The notes: a model not told the origin generated them from the letters alone. A stretch of 64,000 nt of DNA from Buddleja alternifolia (GCA_019426215.1 CM033391.1:5258708-5322707), one strand, 5' to 3'; positions 45,109-58,996 are shown, counted from the first letter of the stretch. Numbers and translations are program-made.

Positions 45109-47890
45109 ATGATAATTTTTTGGAATTGTATAGGACCGACAAACCCGAATATCTTGAATTCATTAAAGGAAGTTCTTCGTCGTAATAAACCGATGATACT
45201 TGTGTTAATGGAGCCACGGGTATGTGGTAATCATGCTGATGATATTTTGCGCAATAGTTGTTTTGATAGAGTTAAGAAAATTGAAGCCCGCGGTTTTCGG
45301 GTGGTATCTGGATGTTGTGGAACACGACAGAAGTGGATCTGCATTTGAAGGCAGCGAATGATCAAAGTATAACTGCACTAGTTAAGCAAATCAGGGAGGT
45401 GTGACTTGGTTCTTACAGCTGTGTATGCGAGTCCTCAGCTAAGTACCCGAAACCACCTTTGGGAATACATCCGCCATATGGAACTACACATTAGAGGACC
45501 ATGGTTCATTGTTGGGGACATGAATACGGTCATCAATCAATCAGAAAAGTCAGGGGGAGGGGGCGATAGATTATAGCAAATATCGTAAATTCATGGAGTA
45601 TATTAATGCTTGTAGTCTGATTGATCTTAAATATGTGGGATCGCCATTTACCTAGGCTAAAGGGGGGTCCTCAAATCTTCAGCAACAGCTTGATCGAGCT
45701 CTCTACAATGAATCGTGGCATCTTCAATTCCCTAAAGCTATTGTTACTCAAGTACCGATGATTGGTTCTGATCACGCACCCATCATGCTAAATCTCATGG
45801 GAAACTCAAACTGAACTTAGACAGAGGCCAATTTTCGATTTTAATTGGCTTGACTCACTCATCCGGATTTTAGAGATATGGTAGCACGAAGTTGGGGAGT
45901 AGATCGAGATCATGGAATTTCAGCTCAGATCCAACATACCCACCTTCAAGCTTCGTCTTGGAATCGACTAGTCCTTGGGCATATCTTCCAACGCAAAAAA
46001 AGATTGGTGGCTCGGATTGCAGGAATACAAGGGGCGCAAGGGATTTCCTTTAAACAATCCCTCCGGAAACTTGAAACAAAGCTCCTTGCAAAATATAATG
46101 ACACATTGCGATAAGAAGAGATTTTTTGGAAACAGAAATCTCGAGTTCAATGGTTACGAGCCAGGGACCTTAACACCAAATTTTTCCATCTTTCGGCAGT
46201 CACGCGGCAAAATAAGCAGCCCATTCGTATGCTACAATGTGAAGACGGTAGCATAGAGACCAATCCGTGTGCACTCTGGCAAATGGCAGTGGAATTTTAC
46301 AAGCGACTGTATGGGGACGATGGACCGGTTCAGACCTTTATAGCTACATCGGATTTCCCACGTTTACAAGATCACCATCTGACAACGCTGGAACTACCGG
46401 TTACAAAGGATGAGGTCAAACGGGCTTTGTTGGAAATGAGCCCGATGAAATCGCCAGGCTCGGACGGTATCCAACCTATATTCTACCAGCAATGTTGGGA
46501 TATTGTCGGAGATGACATCTTCAAGCTTGTTCGAGATTCTATTCAATCAGGTACACTAGATGCTAATTTGAATAAATCTCGCATTGCACTTACTCCTAAA
46601 GAAAAACACCCACCACATCTCTCTCAGTTTCGCCCCATTAGTCTTACTAATGTAGTTTTGAAAATCATAACAAAAACCATGACAAATCATATTTGCGAGT
46701 TTATGAATGCTCTCATCCCACACATGCAAAGTAGTTTTATAAAAGGTCAACAACAGTCGATAATGTTTTGATTACGCAAGAAATTGTTCATGATTTACGA
46801 AACTTAAAAGGGAGAAAAGTTTTTTCATTGCAAAAATTGACTTTGAAAAAGCTTATGATCAGATTGATTGGACCTTTCTGGAGAATGTGTTGGGTAAGCT
46901 GGGTTTCCCTGAGAATTGGACTAGACTTATTATGGCATGTACTACTCAGGCTCAGTTGTCTTTATTGTGGAACGAGACAACTACAGAGTGGTTCGTGCCA
47001 AAGCGTGGTCTAAGACAAGAGGACCCCCTCTCTCCTTATTTGTTAGTTTTCTGTGTACAGAAGCTAGGTTCTATGATTGGTAAAACGGTGAAGGATAAGA
47101 GCTGGAAACCAATCCTGACTTCCCGACACGGACCTCGGATATCGCATCTAATGTTCGCAAATGATCTTTTATATTTGGAGAAGCCTCGGTTCGCCAAGTG
47201 CAAGCAATAATGTGGATTTTAGGTCTTTTCTGCGAGTTATCGGGTTAGAAGGTAAATACACAGAAGTCACGAATCTACTTTTCCAAGAATACGAAACTCG
47301 AGCTTAAGCAACGTATCGCTCAAGTCACGAGGCTTAGTATAACGGACAATCTCGGTCGATATCTTGGAATACCCCTCCATCACAGTCAGGTTCTGAAACG
47401 AGACTACGTGTTCCTAGTCGAAAAAGTCAAAGGTTGGCTCAAGGGCTGGAAATGTAAACATTTTTGCCTTGCGGGACGAGCTACATTAATTAAAGCATCT
47501 ATTGAAGCAATTCCGATATATCACATACACACTACTCACTTACTGGTAGGAATCTGTGACACCATAGACAAGATGAACATGAAATTCCTTTGGGACGGTT
47601 CGCATAGGGAAAGGAAAATGCATTTGGTTAATTGGAACACTGTGTGCAGATCTAAGGAGAATTCTTGCACAAGACCGTGGCGAGTTATTGGCGTCCACAC
47701 ATCGGCTAGGACTGGGATGCGCTCGGGAATTTACCCCCGAAAGTTTTGACAAAGCTTAATAGCATAAATCTGGACCTCAATGGACACCGAGGTGACACCC
47801 TGAGATGGAAACTTACCCCGAATGGTCGTTACAATTGCAAGAGTGCTTACTCGAAATTCTCGCGGGAGACAGATCTACACTTGCTCACAA
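45109..47890 (+). pseudogene. LINE ORF2 remnant (endonuclease, reverse transcriptase)
   Basis: The endonuclease part begins IIFWNCIGPTNPNILNSL, has LVLMEP and, after frameshifts, WFIVGDMNT. The reverse transcriptase part includes SPGSDGIQPIFYQQ, FRPISLTNVVLKII and, after another frameshift, RGLRQEDPLSPYL and FANDLLY. The catalytic motif FADD has become FAND at 47154-47165. It then reads CLAGRATLIKASIEAIP before the element is cut off. No active enzyme can be made. Confidence 0.85.
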
Positions 47891-47913
47891 GCTCGCAAAC
47901 TAATAAATAATAA

Positions 47914-47944
47914 CTAGCGTCCGGGGCACACTCGATGAGTGTGC
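47914..47944 (-). mobile_element. Helitron-type 3' terminus
   Basis: On the minus strand an 8-base-pair hairpin (GCACACTC, loop ATC, GAGTGTGC) is followed eight bases later by CTAG and then T. This is the layout of Helitron 3' ends inserted between A and T. The body would extend to higher coordinates; I did not find a convincing 5' TC end, so the full element is not delimited. Confidence 0.65.
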
Positions 47945-48464
47945 ATAAATTTTTTTAGACATATTCGATGCATTTATGTATATGCGATACTTGTAGGAAA
48001 TAAATTCTCTGAAACAATATATTTTAATATAAGAAAAGAAATAGTGCATGATTAAGAAAGTTGAAAACAAATTCACATTTGGACAAATTTATACCCAAAT
48101 GCGAAGAACATGAAGCTATTTACATCATTATATACAAAAAAAGATTAAAATCATTTATTTGCTGATTCGCAAGCCTGCGAGCATGTATATTTAGTAAAAT
48201 AGGCTGAACTAATGCAAAAGAAGAAAGAATGAAAATGTTGACATAATAAAATAAGATATTATAAATTTAAAAAAGAAGAATTATACGTGGAGCCTGGAGG
48301 ATATATTTTGCTTTACAATTGATGCAAAATATGTTCTAAAATTACAAGGACATTTTGGTCTATGCAAAAAGTAGATTGGAGGGCCATCGTCAAATTTAGG
48401 ACAGTAAATATCAATCCCCAATAAATATACCTTGAAACTATAGGTGACATTATTATTATGAATG
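47945..48464. other. Non-coding, possible Helitron body
   Basis: AT-rich and without a gene. If the terminus at 47914 is real this stretch belongs to the element. Confidence 0.4.
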
Positions 48465-49320
48465 ATGCTATATACCACCCTTTATTGTATAATCGAAATT
48501 TCACCTCCTATGTGGATGTCCAAGTCAATGCCAACTCACCATATTGTTTTAATTTTCAAATATTTATTCTTTCATTAATTTGTATGTTTGGATAAAATTA
48601 AAGTCTTGATTCTTCTTACCAAATTAAACATTAAAAATCATCCCAAAGCCATCAATTTTGTCTCCTTTCCCAATTAAAACTCCTATTCTTCTTCTTCTTC
48701 TTCGATTATGGATCCCAAAGCTCCTCTACTACTTTTGATTTTTGAGGCTGCCATTATATTATTTCCTGTCCAGAATATTTTTCTCTTCACCCTCAATGTT
48801 ATCTTGTACCTAAAACCCAAATTAATTTGAATAACACTCCTAAATTCCTTAAACATGAATTCATGAAATAATGTTAAAAAGCAATTATTAATTTTGTGAA
48901 TAAAAATCAGCCGCGTCAAAAAGATCACATGAGTAACGTAAAACTCAAAAAATCATAATTTAAATAAGTAAATAAGAAGATAAAATTTGTTCAGTAACAA
49001 TTCAAACAACAAGATTACAACAAAAAAAGAATTAAAAGTAGTTTCCGAAAAAGTTCAAGCTTTGCTTTTGAAGGATGAAAAAGTATAGAGAATTGTGCCA
49101 ACCACAAAATTTTGTTGTTGCTTCAGTTAAGATTTCATGGCATAATTTAAGGGGAAAAAATGGAAAGTATTAAATCTAGAAATACATAAATAAAACAGAA
49201 ATTATAATTAAAGATTATCAATTGTGGGTCATATGCCAATGTGGCATGACATGTAATCTGCCACTTAGGAAGTGAAAATTTGGTGATGCAAAAAGAAGTG
49301 GTATATAGCATTTTCCTATT
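48465..49320. mobile_element. Degenerate foldback element
   Basis: The left arm begins GATGCTATATACCACC; the right arm, read inverted, AAATGCTATATACCACTT. The arms share CACCTCCTATGTGG/CACTTCCTAAGTGG and CAATGCCAA/CCACATTGGCATA words over about 85 bases. The interior is non-coding, with a (CTT)n stretch near 48690. Confidence 0.6.
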
Positions 49321-50150
49321 ATTATTATTATTATTATTAAAAAATGCCTAAAAATTCAATTTCAATAATAATGCACTAGAAAGTAACAAGAGAAGAATTT
49401 TACACCCTCTAACACCATAAACACAATCGTGAAATCTTCTGAGCAGGTTTTCATCAGTTATTGAAGTCCACTGAAATACCTTCTTCCCACAATAGCATTT
49501 TATTTCACCATTTCATCGATTGCTAGCTCTACTCGAGGCAAAAGAATAAGAAGCCATGATTTTTGCACAAAAGAATGAAGAGTAAGGATGAGTTTGGCCC
49601 AATTCTTGTATAAATTGATTAGGAGATAATTGATTCTTGTAAAATTGGTTATGACAAAAGCTAGGTTTTCAAACTTTTCTAAAACATAATTTTGTAACGC
49701 AAAAATGTCCAAAATAAATTATAGAAAAAGGGGCCAAACACAACCAAATTGCGATTACGAGTCCAAACGCAATTTTTAGCGATACAAAAGCTTAATTGTC
49801 CTTAAAAGCCTAATTTCGAGTTTCCTCTGCTTTGGCTATCTCCAAACCCCCCCCCCCCCCCCCCCCCCTCCAATTCTGCCCAACTATGTTTTGTTTTTTT
49901 CAAATAAAAGACTAACATGCATTTGCCTTGCATATGCCAATTTCTGTCAGTTAACTAACAGTGGTATGAAAACAGATTAAAAAAAAAAGAAAGCATTTTT
50001 ATGCCTAAAGTGAGAACGAGATAAATTGCGGTACCAAAAGTGAAATCGGCCTGTACTGTGAAATCAAAACCAATATTTCCTTGTGAAATGATAGTTATAA
50101 CCTAAAGACCAAAACAATGGAGTTCTATATAATTCACAATAGGGTGTATG
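49321..50150. other. Intergenic; poly-C tract
   Basis: No gene seen. A run of 22 C lies at 49847-49868. Short (ATT)n repeat at 49318-49338. Confidence 0.6.
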
Positions 50151-50833
50151 TAGGTCTGTCAATCGGGTCTTGTGAGCCGAGCTTAGTGTGATTCAAACTC
50201 AAAATTATCGACCTTGAATATTGTAGGCTCAAACTCATGTCATAATATTTTTCTTTGGTTCGGTTCAAACTCAAGCTCATACTTTTTTTATGAGTTTTAG
50301 GCTTATTTCGGGCCGACTCTCAATTTTTCTCAAAAAAAAAAAAAAAAGGTACGCAATAGATTCACATTAAGACACTAATCTCAAATAGTAGACTAAATAT
50401 TTTTTACGACTTTACGCTATTGAGTATGTATAAGTCCAAAATTTTCTAATAGAATCTTAAAGTCTACAACAATGATTATCAAAATTTAAATTTTTTCTTA
50501 ATATACTTAAAAGTTTCTTTAGACGAATTTTTTTCACTAATTCATGTATTTCATGCACATAGTAAGCTTCACGTTTGAGAATCTACTATGAGTCTCATAT
50601 AAGCTTGCTTAAAAATAACTTAGTTATATAAAATAAAGCATTAAATTAAAGGTTAATTATGAGTTCGTGTTATTCGTCGTGAGCCTAATAAAGCTCAAAC
50701 TCGGTTCACAATTTAATTAGGCTCAACGTGTAAACTCAAGCTCAGCTTGACTCACATTCAATTAGACTCGACTCAGATATAAGCGGGGCGAACAATCGAA
50801 TTTTGGGTAAGCCCGACTCAATCGATAGTCCTA
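50151..50833. mobile_element. hAT-type MITE
   Basis: Starts TAGGTCTGTCAATCGGG; its right end, read inverted, starts TAGGACTATCGATTGAG. The flanks GGTGTATG and AGTGTATA agree at six of eight bases. The interior is AT-rich with many AAACTCAAGCTCA-type words. Confidence 0.7.
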
Positions 50834-50921
50834 AGTGTATACGGTGTGGGTTGGTCGGTTTTTATTTTTATTTTTCGGCCCGACCTAATCTCTTACAGTC
50901 TCGAAGTATTCAACCCAAGTT

Positions 50922-51413
50922 TAGGGGTGTTCACGAATTGGTTAAACCATCCGAAAATCAAAATTTCGGTCCGAATCGAAAATTGAACCCAAAAATTCGG
51001 TTCAATTTTTTATTTTTGTTTTTTGTTTTTACAAAAGCTCGGTTTTCGGTTGGTTTTGGTTTTGAGGTTCGGTTCGGTTAATCGAAAATCACTTTTTTTT
51101 TTTTTAGTTTTTCATATAGTATATAATATAGAGTACCAAAAACTATAAAAATCGTGTTTCATAGTGACAACTTATAGGAAAAGAAAGAAAATAAATTAAA
51201 ATTAGTCATAATTAAACTTCAATTATTTATTTGTATCTTATTTTCATTTTATTTTTTTATCTTTTTTTCCAAAAATTTGGTTCGACCAAAAACCGAATCG
51301 AATCAGACCGAAAAGTTAAGTTTTTAAACGAACCGAAACGAACTTTTACGATTCGATTTTTGTTCTGAAATCTCAATTCGGTTTGGACCAAACCGAACCA
51401 ATGAACACCTCTA
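50922..51413. mobile_element. hAT-type MITE
   Basis: Starts TAGGGGTGTTCACGAATTGG and ends with the inverse CCAATGAACACCTCTA. The flanks CCCAAGTT and TCCAAGTC agree at six of eight bases. The arms are rich in TCGGTTCGG/CCGAACCGA words. It belongs with the 41624 element by its TAGGGGTG ends. Confidence 0.8.
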
Positions 51414-52719
51414 TCCAAGTCCAACCCGACAAACATCAAAACCTCACTTTGCAGTTGAGGTGAGTTGGGGCAATTTTAGCGGCTTGATACCTTTTCTTTT
51501 CTTTTTTAACTTAAGTTGTTTATTAAGTGTTACAAATTTTTGTGCATTATTTTGAATTTTGTAGTATATTTATTATATTTTCATCTATGATTTTTTATTG
51601 ATTTTACATAGTAAAACATAATTGAAGTATGTAAAACATGACTTGAAAAAGTATTACTTATTAGTTATTACAAATAAATATAATTCCTATGTGTACAAGT
51701 TCAAAACATTGTCAATGAAAAGATATGCTTCAAAATATTTGGTATCATAAGTTTACTGTTATCTGAAGTTACACAAATACACAATGCTAAACTATCAAAA
51801 TAATTCAGGACTATAAAATTGTAAGTCTTTCAAGTAAAATCTACATTATTGTTAATTTGTAATCTTAGATTACTAGTTATACAACATTGAAAAAAACATT
51901 CTAATAACATATGTTTTAAGTTTTGATGTTAAAAGTCATGAATTACCGTTTCGACAAAAATATCATTATATTCTTTTTCTATAAAATAAAAAAGCTCAAT
52001 TTGTTTTCAATTTTTTGTTTTGGACAAATCATCACAAAACTTTACTGAAAAATGATATATATTTAATTTTTTATTAACTACGGTTCCACACGATCAATTT
52101 CATAAGAAAAACAATATTCATGAAAACTTTTGTTGAATAATTAAAAGGATAACAAAAACTATAATTGTGGAATTTAACATATGTGTAGAGATCAATTTTC
52201 ATCTATTGATTTCTATCCACCAATAAAAATTATTTTTATGTGCAATATCATCGTGTTTTATTAAAAATAATTTAGTTTCAATGTTTAGATTGGTAATTCG
52301 TGACATATTCCGTAAGTGCATACTTGTTGTGATATAGTACAAATATATTTTAGTAAATAAAAAAATTATATCATTTTGAAATGAGGGGTATTACATAACG
52401 GCGATGAATAAATTAACACTATATATATTATAAGTATATATGATATATACATATATATTGCAGTCGGACGTGGTTATTGCGATAAAGATTTAAAACCGAA
52501 CTCGATTGCAAAAATGCAAATTTTTTTAGACTTAGCCCGAGACCAACCCATCAAATTGTCAACTCGCCATTTTCAGGATGGTCGTTTGAATTGGGGCAAT
52601 CGGTTAGGGCGGTCTAACGATTTGGTTGAAGACCCCTAATTCCCAATAAAGAGTTGTAATTATAAATTGCATTGTGTACCATAATCCATCCTATCACAAG
52701 GGCCAAGATTGTCCCCAAC
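51414..52719. other. Intergenic, no gene seen
   Basis: Very AT-rich; nothing recognisable. Confidence 0.6.
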
Positions 52720-53066
52720 TAGAGCTGAAAGACGAACCAAACTACTCTACTCGATATTTGACTCGAGCTCGTTCGCTAAAGGATCGTTTGAGCTCGGTTA
52801 GTCAACGTATCAAACCAAGCTTGAACAATTTTTTGTGTTTGATAAATTTTGAAGCTCGGCTCGAGCTCAACTCGATTGGTAAAAATTGCTAAAAACATGT
52901 ACAAAAAAGTCAAATTACTTGAACTCGACTCGTGTTCGGCTCGATTAAAGCTCGTTTGAGCTTGACTCGATTAATAATTAAACAAGCTCAAACATAAATT
53001 TTGAAGCTCGATTGTAATTCAAATAAATTTGAACAACAACTCATTTGACTCGACTCGACTAATTTA
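52720..53066. mobile_element. hAT-type MITE relic
   Basis: Rich in ACTCGAGCTCGTT and AGCTCGACTCGA words. It starts TAGAGCTG and ends CTAATTTA, flanked on both sides by CCCCAAC. It ends about 225 bases before the bL9c start codon, so it may form part of that promoter. Confidence 0.6.
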
Positions 53067-53292
53067 CCCCAACATGTTTTCCACTTCCAATCCCTATAGT
53101 ATTTATTTTCACCAGCCCATCATACTATTCCATTTTTGTCTTTATGGGCTTAAAAATATATGAACTGGACCCAATTCCCCTTTATCATCATCACTCTTCA
53201 CTCTGTTACGCTCAACACACAGTAAGAATACATACACGGATAAGATTACGTGAAATTGATAAACGAAACTAAGCTCTGCATATTTTCTAACA

Positions 53293-56200
53293 ATGGCGTC
53301 CACAAATCTGTCATGGACTTCATCTTCATGGCTACAAAACCCTACCTTAACGAAGAACATCAATATAGACACCACGAAAGTTGCTTATAGAGCTTCAATT
53401 TTCACAATCGTCGCTCAAAAGAAAGCCAAGAAAACGCGAAAGGTATGTGCAATTTACGATTGGCATGATGAAATTGAGCTCTTTTTTTTTTATAATTAGG
53501 TTTTTCAAACTTTCGTTTATTGTTTTTGTTGTCGTTTGTTTAGATTATATTGAAGGAAGATGTGACAGCATTGGGGAAAAAAGGGCAGCTGATGGATGTG
53601 AAGGCTGGTTATTACAGGAATTATCTGTTGCCTATGGGCGTTGCATCAATTGTCACACCAGGACTTATTAAGTAATTTTTTTAGCTCTCCATTGTGTGTC
53701 TGTGTGTGTATATATATGTCATGTTTTGAGTATACTCATCTTATGGGAGAATTAGAAGTTAAGATAGAAAATGATGTGTCTGGTGTGGGAGAAGTATTCA
53801 TACAGCCATTTAGATTGTTTTGTTTTTAAGATTTTGTATTTATAATGGAAATGGGGTATTCTCCATCTTAACTTATGAATGTCTTTTATTTTTATTTTTT
53901 GTGGATGGTTGAAAACTTGAAATAAAAGAGATACTGTGCTCTAAACAAAAATAAGGATTTACTTTATCTTTAGAACTTGTGTAAAATCGACTCAGCAGGT
54001 CGAAATCCCGGTATAAGTTCGTCTTCATGATTCCTGCATTTTAGGATTCTATTGTAGGTAGGTTGATTAGAGTGCTATTAACTTATAACGAACCATAAGG
54101 GCCCTCATAAGATACCAAATTCAATTTTCACCCAAGTTTCATCCTGATAATCAGAGTATTTTCATTTTAGTTTTCGAATTTTTTTGAGAATACACTTTTC
54201 ATGTATAAGCTGTATGAACATATTCAAGTAGAGAAAACTCATTTGCTTGTCAGTTCTTGGTGTATATCAGTTAATTGCTGTCTGAATTTTATTTTCCAAT
54301 CATTTAAGTTTTTTTTTTGTTTCCTTTATTGGCTTATGTTAGCACTTTATCGATAAGTTTTCTTTTTTTCTCCTGATAAGCTCATGGCGATTGTGTTCTT
54401 CTTCTTCCATTTGAAAGCTAAAATCCTTTCTAATCAAGTATTTTTCAGTTTAAAGAAAGTCCGATTAAGTATTATCTTGGGCAATTTTTTCATTGTCTTT
54501 CCACTGGCTTTCTGTTAGAAGTAATTAGATCTAATATCAGTGACAATTTGGTTATACAAGTATGAATGTTGAATAATTATACATTGTTGTAATAAATCTA
54601 CCAAAAATAAAAATTAAAATTACTGTAATAAATCTTGTCAAATGATGATTTTTCACCTTTTTCTTAACACAAGGATGGGCCTTTGGCAGTTTGAATCGTC
54701 ATTTAGAATTCGTCCTACTTGACGTTTTCTTGCTTCTTCCTCAGGGAAATGAAGATAGAAGAGGAGAGAATTGAGGCCGAGAAGAAACGAGTAATCATCT
54801 TTTTACATTTCTGAATTATGCTTAGTTGTAAATAAAAAGTCAGATATCATCATGTTTAGTAGCTTGCATTGTATGTAAATTTAACACCTGTATACCTGTA
54901 TTTAATCTACCCTTCTAAACTTGCGAAACGAACCTACTCTCTTTTTTTATTGTTTCCTGTTTGAAGAAGCATTATGTCCATTTCTAATTTTATCCATCAC
55001 CGGTTCTCATAGTCAATATATGAATTTACTATTCAAATGGTTAAAAGTTCAAAATTATTATTTGAAGATAGTTATTTTTTCTCGTAATTTATTCGTTAGG
55101 TAAAAGAAGAGGCACAACAGCTCGCTCTAATCTTTGAGACAGTCGGAGCTTTTAAGGTGAAGCGCAAGGGTGGAAAAGGAAAACAAATTTTTGGAAGGTA
55201 AGTTGTGTCTGAATTTTATTAAGCGTGTACCTAATGTATATTCTTTAGCACCCAACTGCTGATATATATACTTATTTTGATAGTGTCACGGCTCAAGATC
55301 TTGTTGACATAATCAAGGCCCAACTTCAAAGGTACTACTTTCCGAATTCATGATTTGCTATACTCATGTCACTGTCAAGAGTGGAAAACCTTTTCCTTAA
55401 TGTTTTACGTGTACCCTCCGTTTGGTCCTTAGATTTTAGTGAGAAGAACACCGGGAAAAATGTCTTCACTTTAAATGATAGTACTTTGTGCTGTATTTTT
55501 TTTGTCCATTTCATTTTTCCTTTTTCTCACTAGATGGAAGGTCCGAACGAGCCTTAGTGTCATACCACTTTTTGAATAGGATACTAAAACAACCTTTTGA
55601 AAGGATTTATTTGCAAAGGAAATTATGTTAGGAAGTGTTAAAATGAAAGCATTCTTTTCTTATTATGTAGTTTCCTTTGTTTTCCAGATGCTGAAACCTG
55701 AATATGAACCCTTCTATTTTTTGCAACTTCAGTTGTTTGTAACATTATGGCATTTATAATATATGCTGCTGATTACCACATTTTTGCTTTGAATATGATG
55801 GGAAGCATAAAGACACATGTTTTTATGTACGAGACCCTTTTACCCATTCTTGATTGTCAGACGAAAAAACGTTTGAGAGATAAGTTTGTTATAAACAGAC
55901 TTCACTTAAAATGTTACTCATTTTGTTCCGAAGTTCTATGCATAATTCGCCTTGAGGCTATGTTTGGTCCTATTCAATATTAGTGAGGGAAGAAAAACAT
56001 TTTATGCTCACTTCATATGTTAGTACTTTGTGCTTTATTTTGTATTACTATTCTCCTTTTCTTTTCCATACCAAAGCCTGAGGTCCAAACATAGCATAAA
56101 TGTTAGGCTTATGAAATGGATGAAATTGCTTAAGCTTGAAGGACATACATTTATTTTGTTTATTTGAAGCGATAAAAGATACTGAGCTTCTTCTTTCTAC

Positions 56201-56510
56201 ATTTTGTCCAATCACTCCACATTTTGTTCCACTGTCACTATTAGGTCGAAAAGATTTCTTTGGTCCCTATAAATTGTCAAGTGCAGAAACTTTACATTTA
56301 CAAGTGAACTATTGACATAAATTCTTGAATAGATATCATATAATACCTATAAAAAGATACAAATTCATATTTCATGTTTAATATTATAGGGACGTCGACA
56401 AAAGATTTGTCTCTCTTCCCGAGATCAGAGAAACTGGAGAATACATCGCAGAGCTGAAGCTCCATCCTGATGTTACAGCTCGAGTAAGGTTGACTGTGTA
56501 CGCTAACTGA
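53293..56510 (+). CDS. RPL9: Plastid ribosomal protein bL9 (RPL9)
   Basis: Six exons (53293-53442, 53544-53671, 54745-54790, 55100-55197, 55284-55331, 56390-56510), all GT/AG, give a 196-residue protein. Residues 1 to about 42 are a Ser/Thr-rich transit peptide. The bL9 N-terminal RNA-binding domain follows ([33 protein letters not shown]), then the long charged helix ([16 protein letters not shown]) and the C-terminal domain ([31 protein letters not shown]). Bacterial-type L9 of this length with a transit peptide is the nuclear-encoded chloroplast 50S subunit protein, though a mitochondrial home is not fully excluded. Confidence 0.93.
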
Positions 56511-58996
56511 GAATGTTCTAGAGCAACTCAAACCAGGGCCCGAAATTCTCTATTGTGATGCATTTTTTCCAGGTTTGTGGTTAACCGGTCATTTGAATCG
56601 TAATTGAAATATACATGTTTTTTTCCAGCCATATTCTTGAAGTCAATCATTTCATAGCAAAGGTCTGATATTTCACTCTTTAAATGTCAAAAGGCATAAT
56701 AAGGTTTTGGACTAATTACCTGCACTCATTTATTGGACAATTACCACAAGCCCCCTAAAGTTTTGCAAATAACTCGTGTCTTTACAACTTGAAAAATAAG
56801 AGAGTAATATTATAATATGTTTTTTACCGACATGAGGTGAAATTGTAATATGCTTTTACTGACAAAGGATGTTATGGTAATTTCTCAAATCGGTATTTTC
56901 TGTAATTAGGATGCCACGAAGGGGGTGTTTCTGTAATTTACTCTAAATTTTAGATGTGGGAGCAACTAATCCTTGTGTGTGACAGTGTGAGTAAGTTTGT
57001 ATTATAAAATTAAAGGTTACTTAACATTAATCGTAAGCAACAATATAAGGATCCTATTAATATGTCTAGTGGTGTGTTTACATCATTTTCTGGGATTGAA
57101 GCTTTCTTTCTATTGATTTGAAATTAGTGATGAAAAGTCAATTTACATTTCATGACATTCATAGTACTACAAATAATTTTACATGAAACATAAGTTTGAT
57201 TTTCGAATGAAAAACTGCTCTTATAGAACAAAATTTCGCAAATTGAAGCTTGCCTCATTGAACTTTTCTATATAGCTCGTAAATACTTATTTCTTTTTCT
57301 TTCAATATATTATTTTGTAGGATTTCGTCAAGCAAATGTAGATTTTAAAGCTGCAGAAGGGCCATATCTGTAAGTTTTTTATTTAATGTACTTAGTTGTG
57401 AAACTAGAAGTGCTTATCCCAAGTTGTTTTGTTCTATTCTTATTTAGTCTTTGTTTTATAATGTGTTTGGAAAGTTGTTTTAACAACTGGTAATATTTAA
57501 TGTACTTGCATCTTCTTCTGGAACGTCTTCCAGTGCTATATGATTTGATTCACGCAATGAGATCCACGTAAAGTCGATATATACGAATGATTGTGATTTT
57601 ATTGGACTTAAATTCCCGTGTCTCCCAAGAGTCACTTAATTTTTTGCAGTAGCAACATTACATTCAATTATTGCGTGATTTGTTTAATACATTTTATACT
57701 TACCTAATATATTCTGCTGATCCAACTCTACCAGGTCAACTTCATTACTTCACCCTTATCTTTTAGAAAAATAAAATAATGTAAAAATCAAGCAAATAAT
57801 TTCACTGGTCCCTTCTTCTCTGTTATATATATATATATATATATATATGAGAAATTATTAGTGTGGTAGTTATGGATAATTGTAAGAGTAATAATGTCTA
57901 AGAAAAAGCTTAATCTAAGTTAGAAATTATGTTATATTTTAGAAACTGAATAATATCCAAAAGAAATCATTTCAGCTTGTTTCCACACCCATTTTAAGGT
58001 GTCCAATAACATGTGTTCACTTGGCCCACCATGATTAGAAAAGAGATAGAAAACACATAAACAAAACCACAAATGTTTTGGAGACAACCTATAAGTTTGA
58101 CAAGTTTAATATTAAAAGTCAACTCAAAATATTTAGGTCTTTTTATTTTGTTTATTTCATCAATATCTTGGAGTATCTATTGCTAATTCATCTAAGCATT
58201 GAAACAAAAATGTGTATATATATATATATATATATATAAATTATAATGACAGAATTTTCAAAAGAAAAAATTCATTGATTACAAGATATCAATGTAACAA
58301 CTACATTTTGTAGATTTTAAAACTATATTTGGATCTTGGATAGAAGTGAGAAAACTCGAAAGTAAATATTGTTTCCTCTTCAAATGAATGTATATACTTT
58401 GTATTTTGTTTATCGACCTTATCCTTTTCCTAGCTAAAAATCCCCGATCTAGACATAGCATAGCGAAGGACTATTTCCAGTGTTACGATCTAATTCATCA
58501 AAAAATATCAATGATAAATATTGACTGAGCGAATAACTCAACTTCAAAGTGTATTATAGCTCATGCGTTTTTTGGCTATTTTTAAGAATTTCTCAGTTTA
58601 GAAGACAACCGAAATCATTCGTAAAATGAAATGCATCATTCACAAATGATTATAAATTATAATGTAATTTTAGACGCTGGGAAATGGCAATATATATGTG
58701 TGTAAATATATATATTACTATATTGTTTTTGTAGTCTTGAATTAGGAGTGGGGCAGGACACAGTAATGACAGGGTGCACCAATGATAATAATATTGTTTT
58801 CATCAATAATCATGTCCACATGATGCACTGTCTCAAATTAAATTAGCTTAAGCATTGTAAAAGTCTTTTAACTACATATCCATGTTTTGTGCGTTTTACA
58901 GCTCGGATTGTATTATTTATTTTTTGAGAGATCTTTTGTTTTTGTCAATCAATAACTAAGCATATTCAATAATACTCAAGCTAATAATAAATTATA
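56511..58996. other. Intergenic after RPL9
   Basis: No gene is supported. A possible MITE lies at about 56735-56945 (inverted words ATTACCACAAGCCCCCT and GGGGGTGTTTCTGTAATTT). The piece near 57321-57372 has splice-like borders and could be a 3' UTR exon of RPL9. (AT)n runs near 57826 and 58214. Confidence 0.45.

Larger units (their letters stand above)
43338..47910 (+). mobile_element. Decayed L1-type LINE
   Basis: About 4.5 kb with the usual plant L1 order: ORF1 with a DUF4283-type region and a CCHC knuckle, then ORF2 with endonuclease and reverse transcriptase. Many stops and frameshifts break both. The region ends abruptly at about 47910 where a Helitron-like 3' end begins, so the zinc-finger and RNase H part and the tail are missing. 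Confidence 0.85.
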
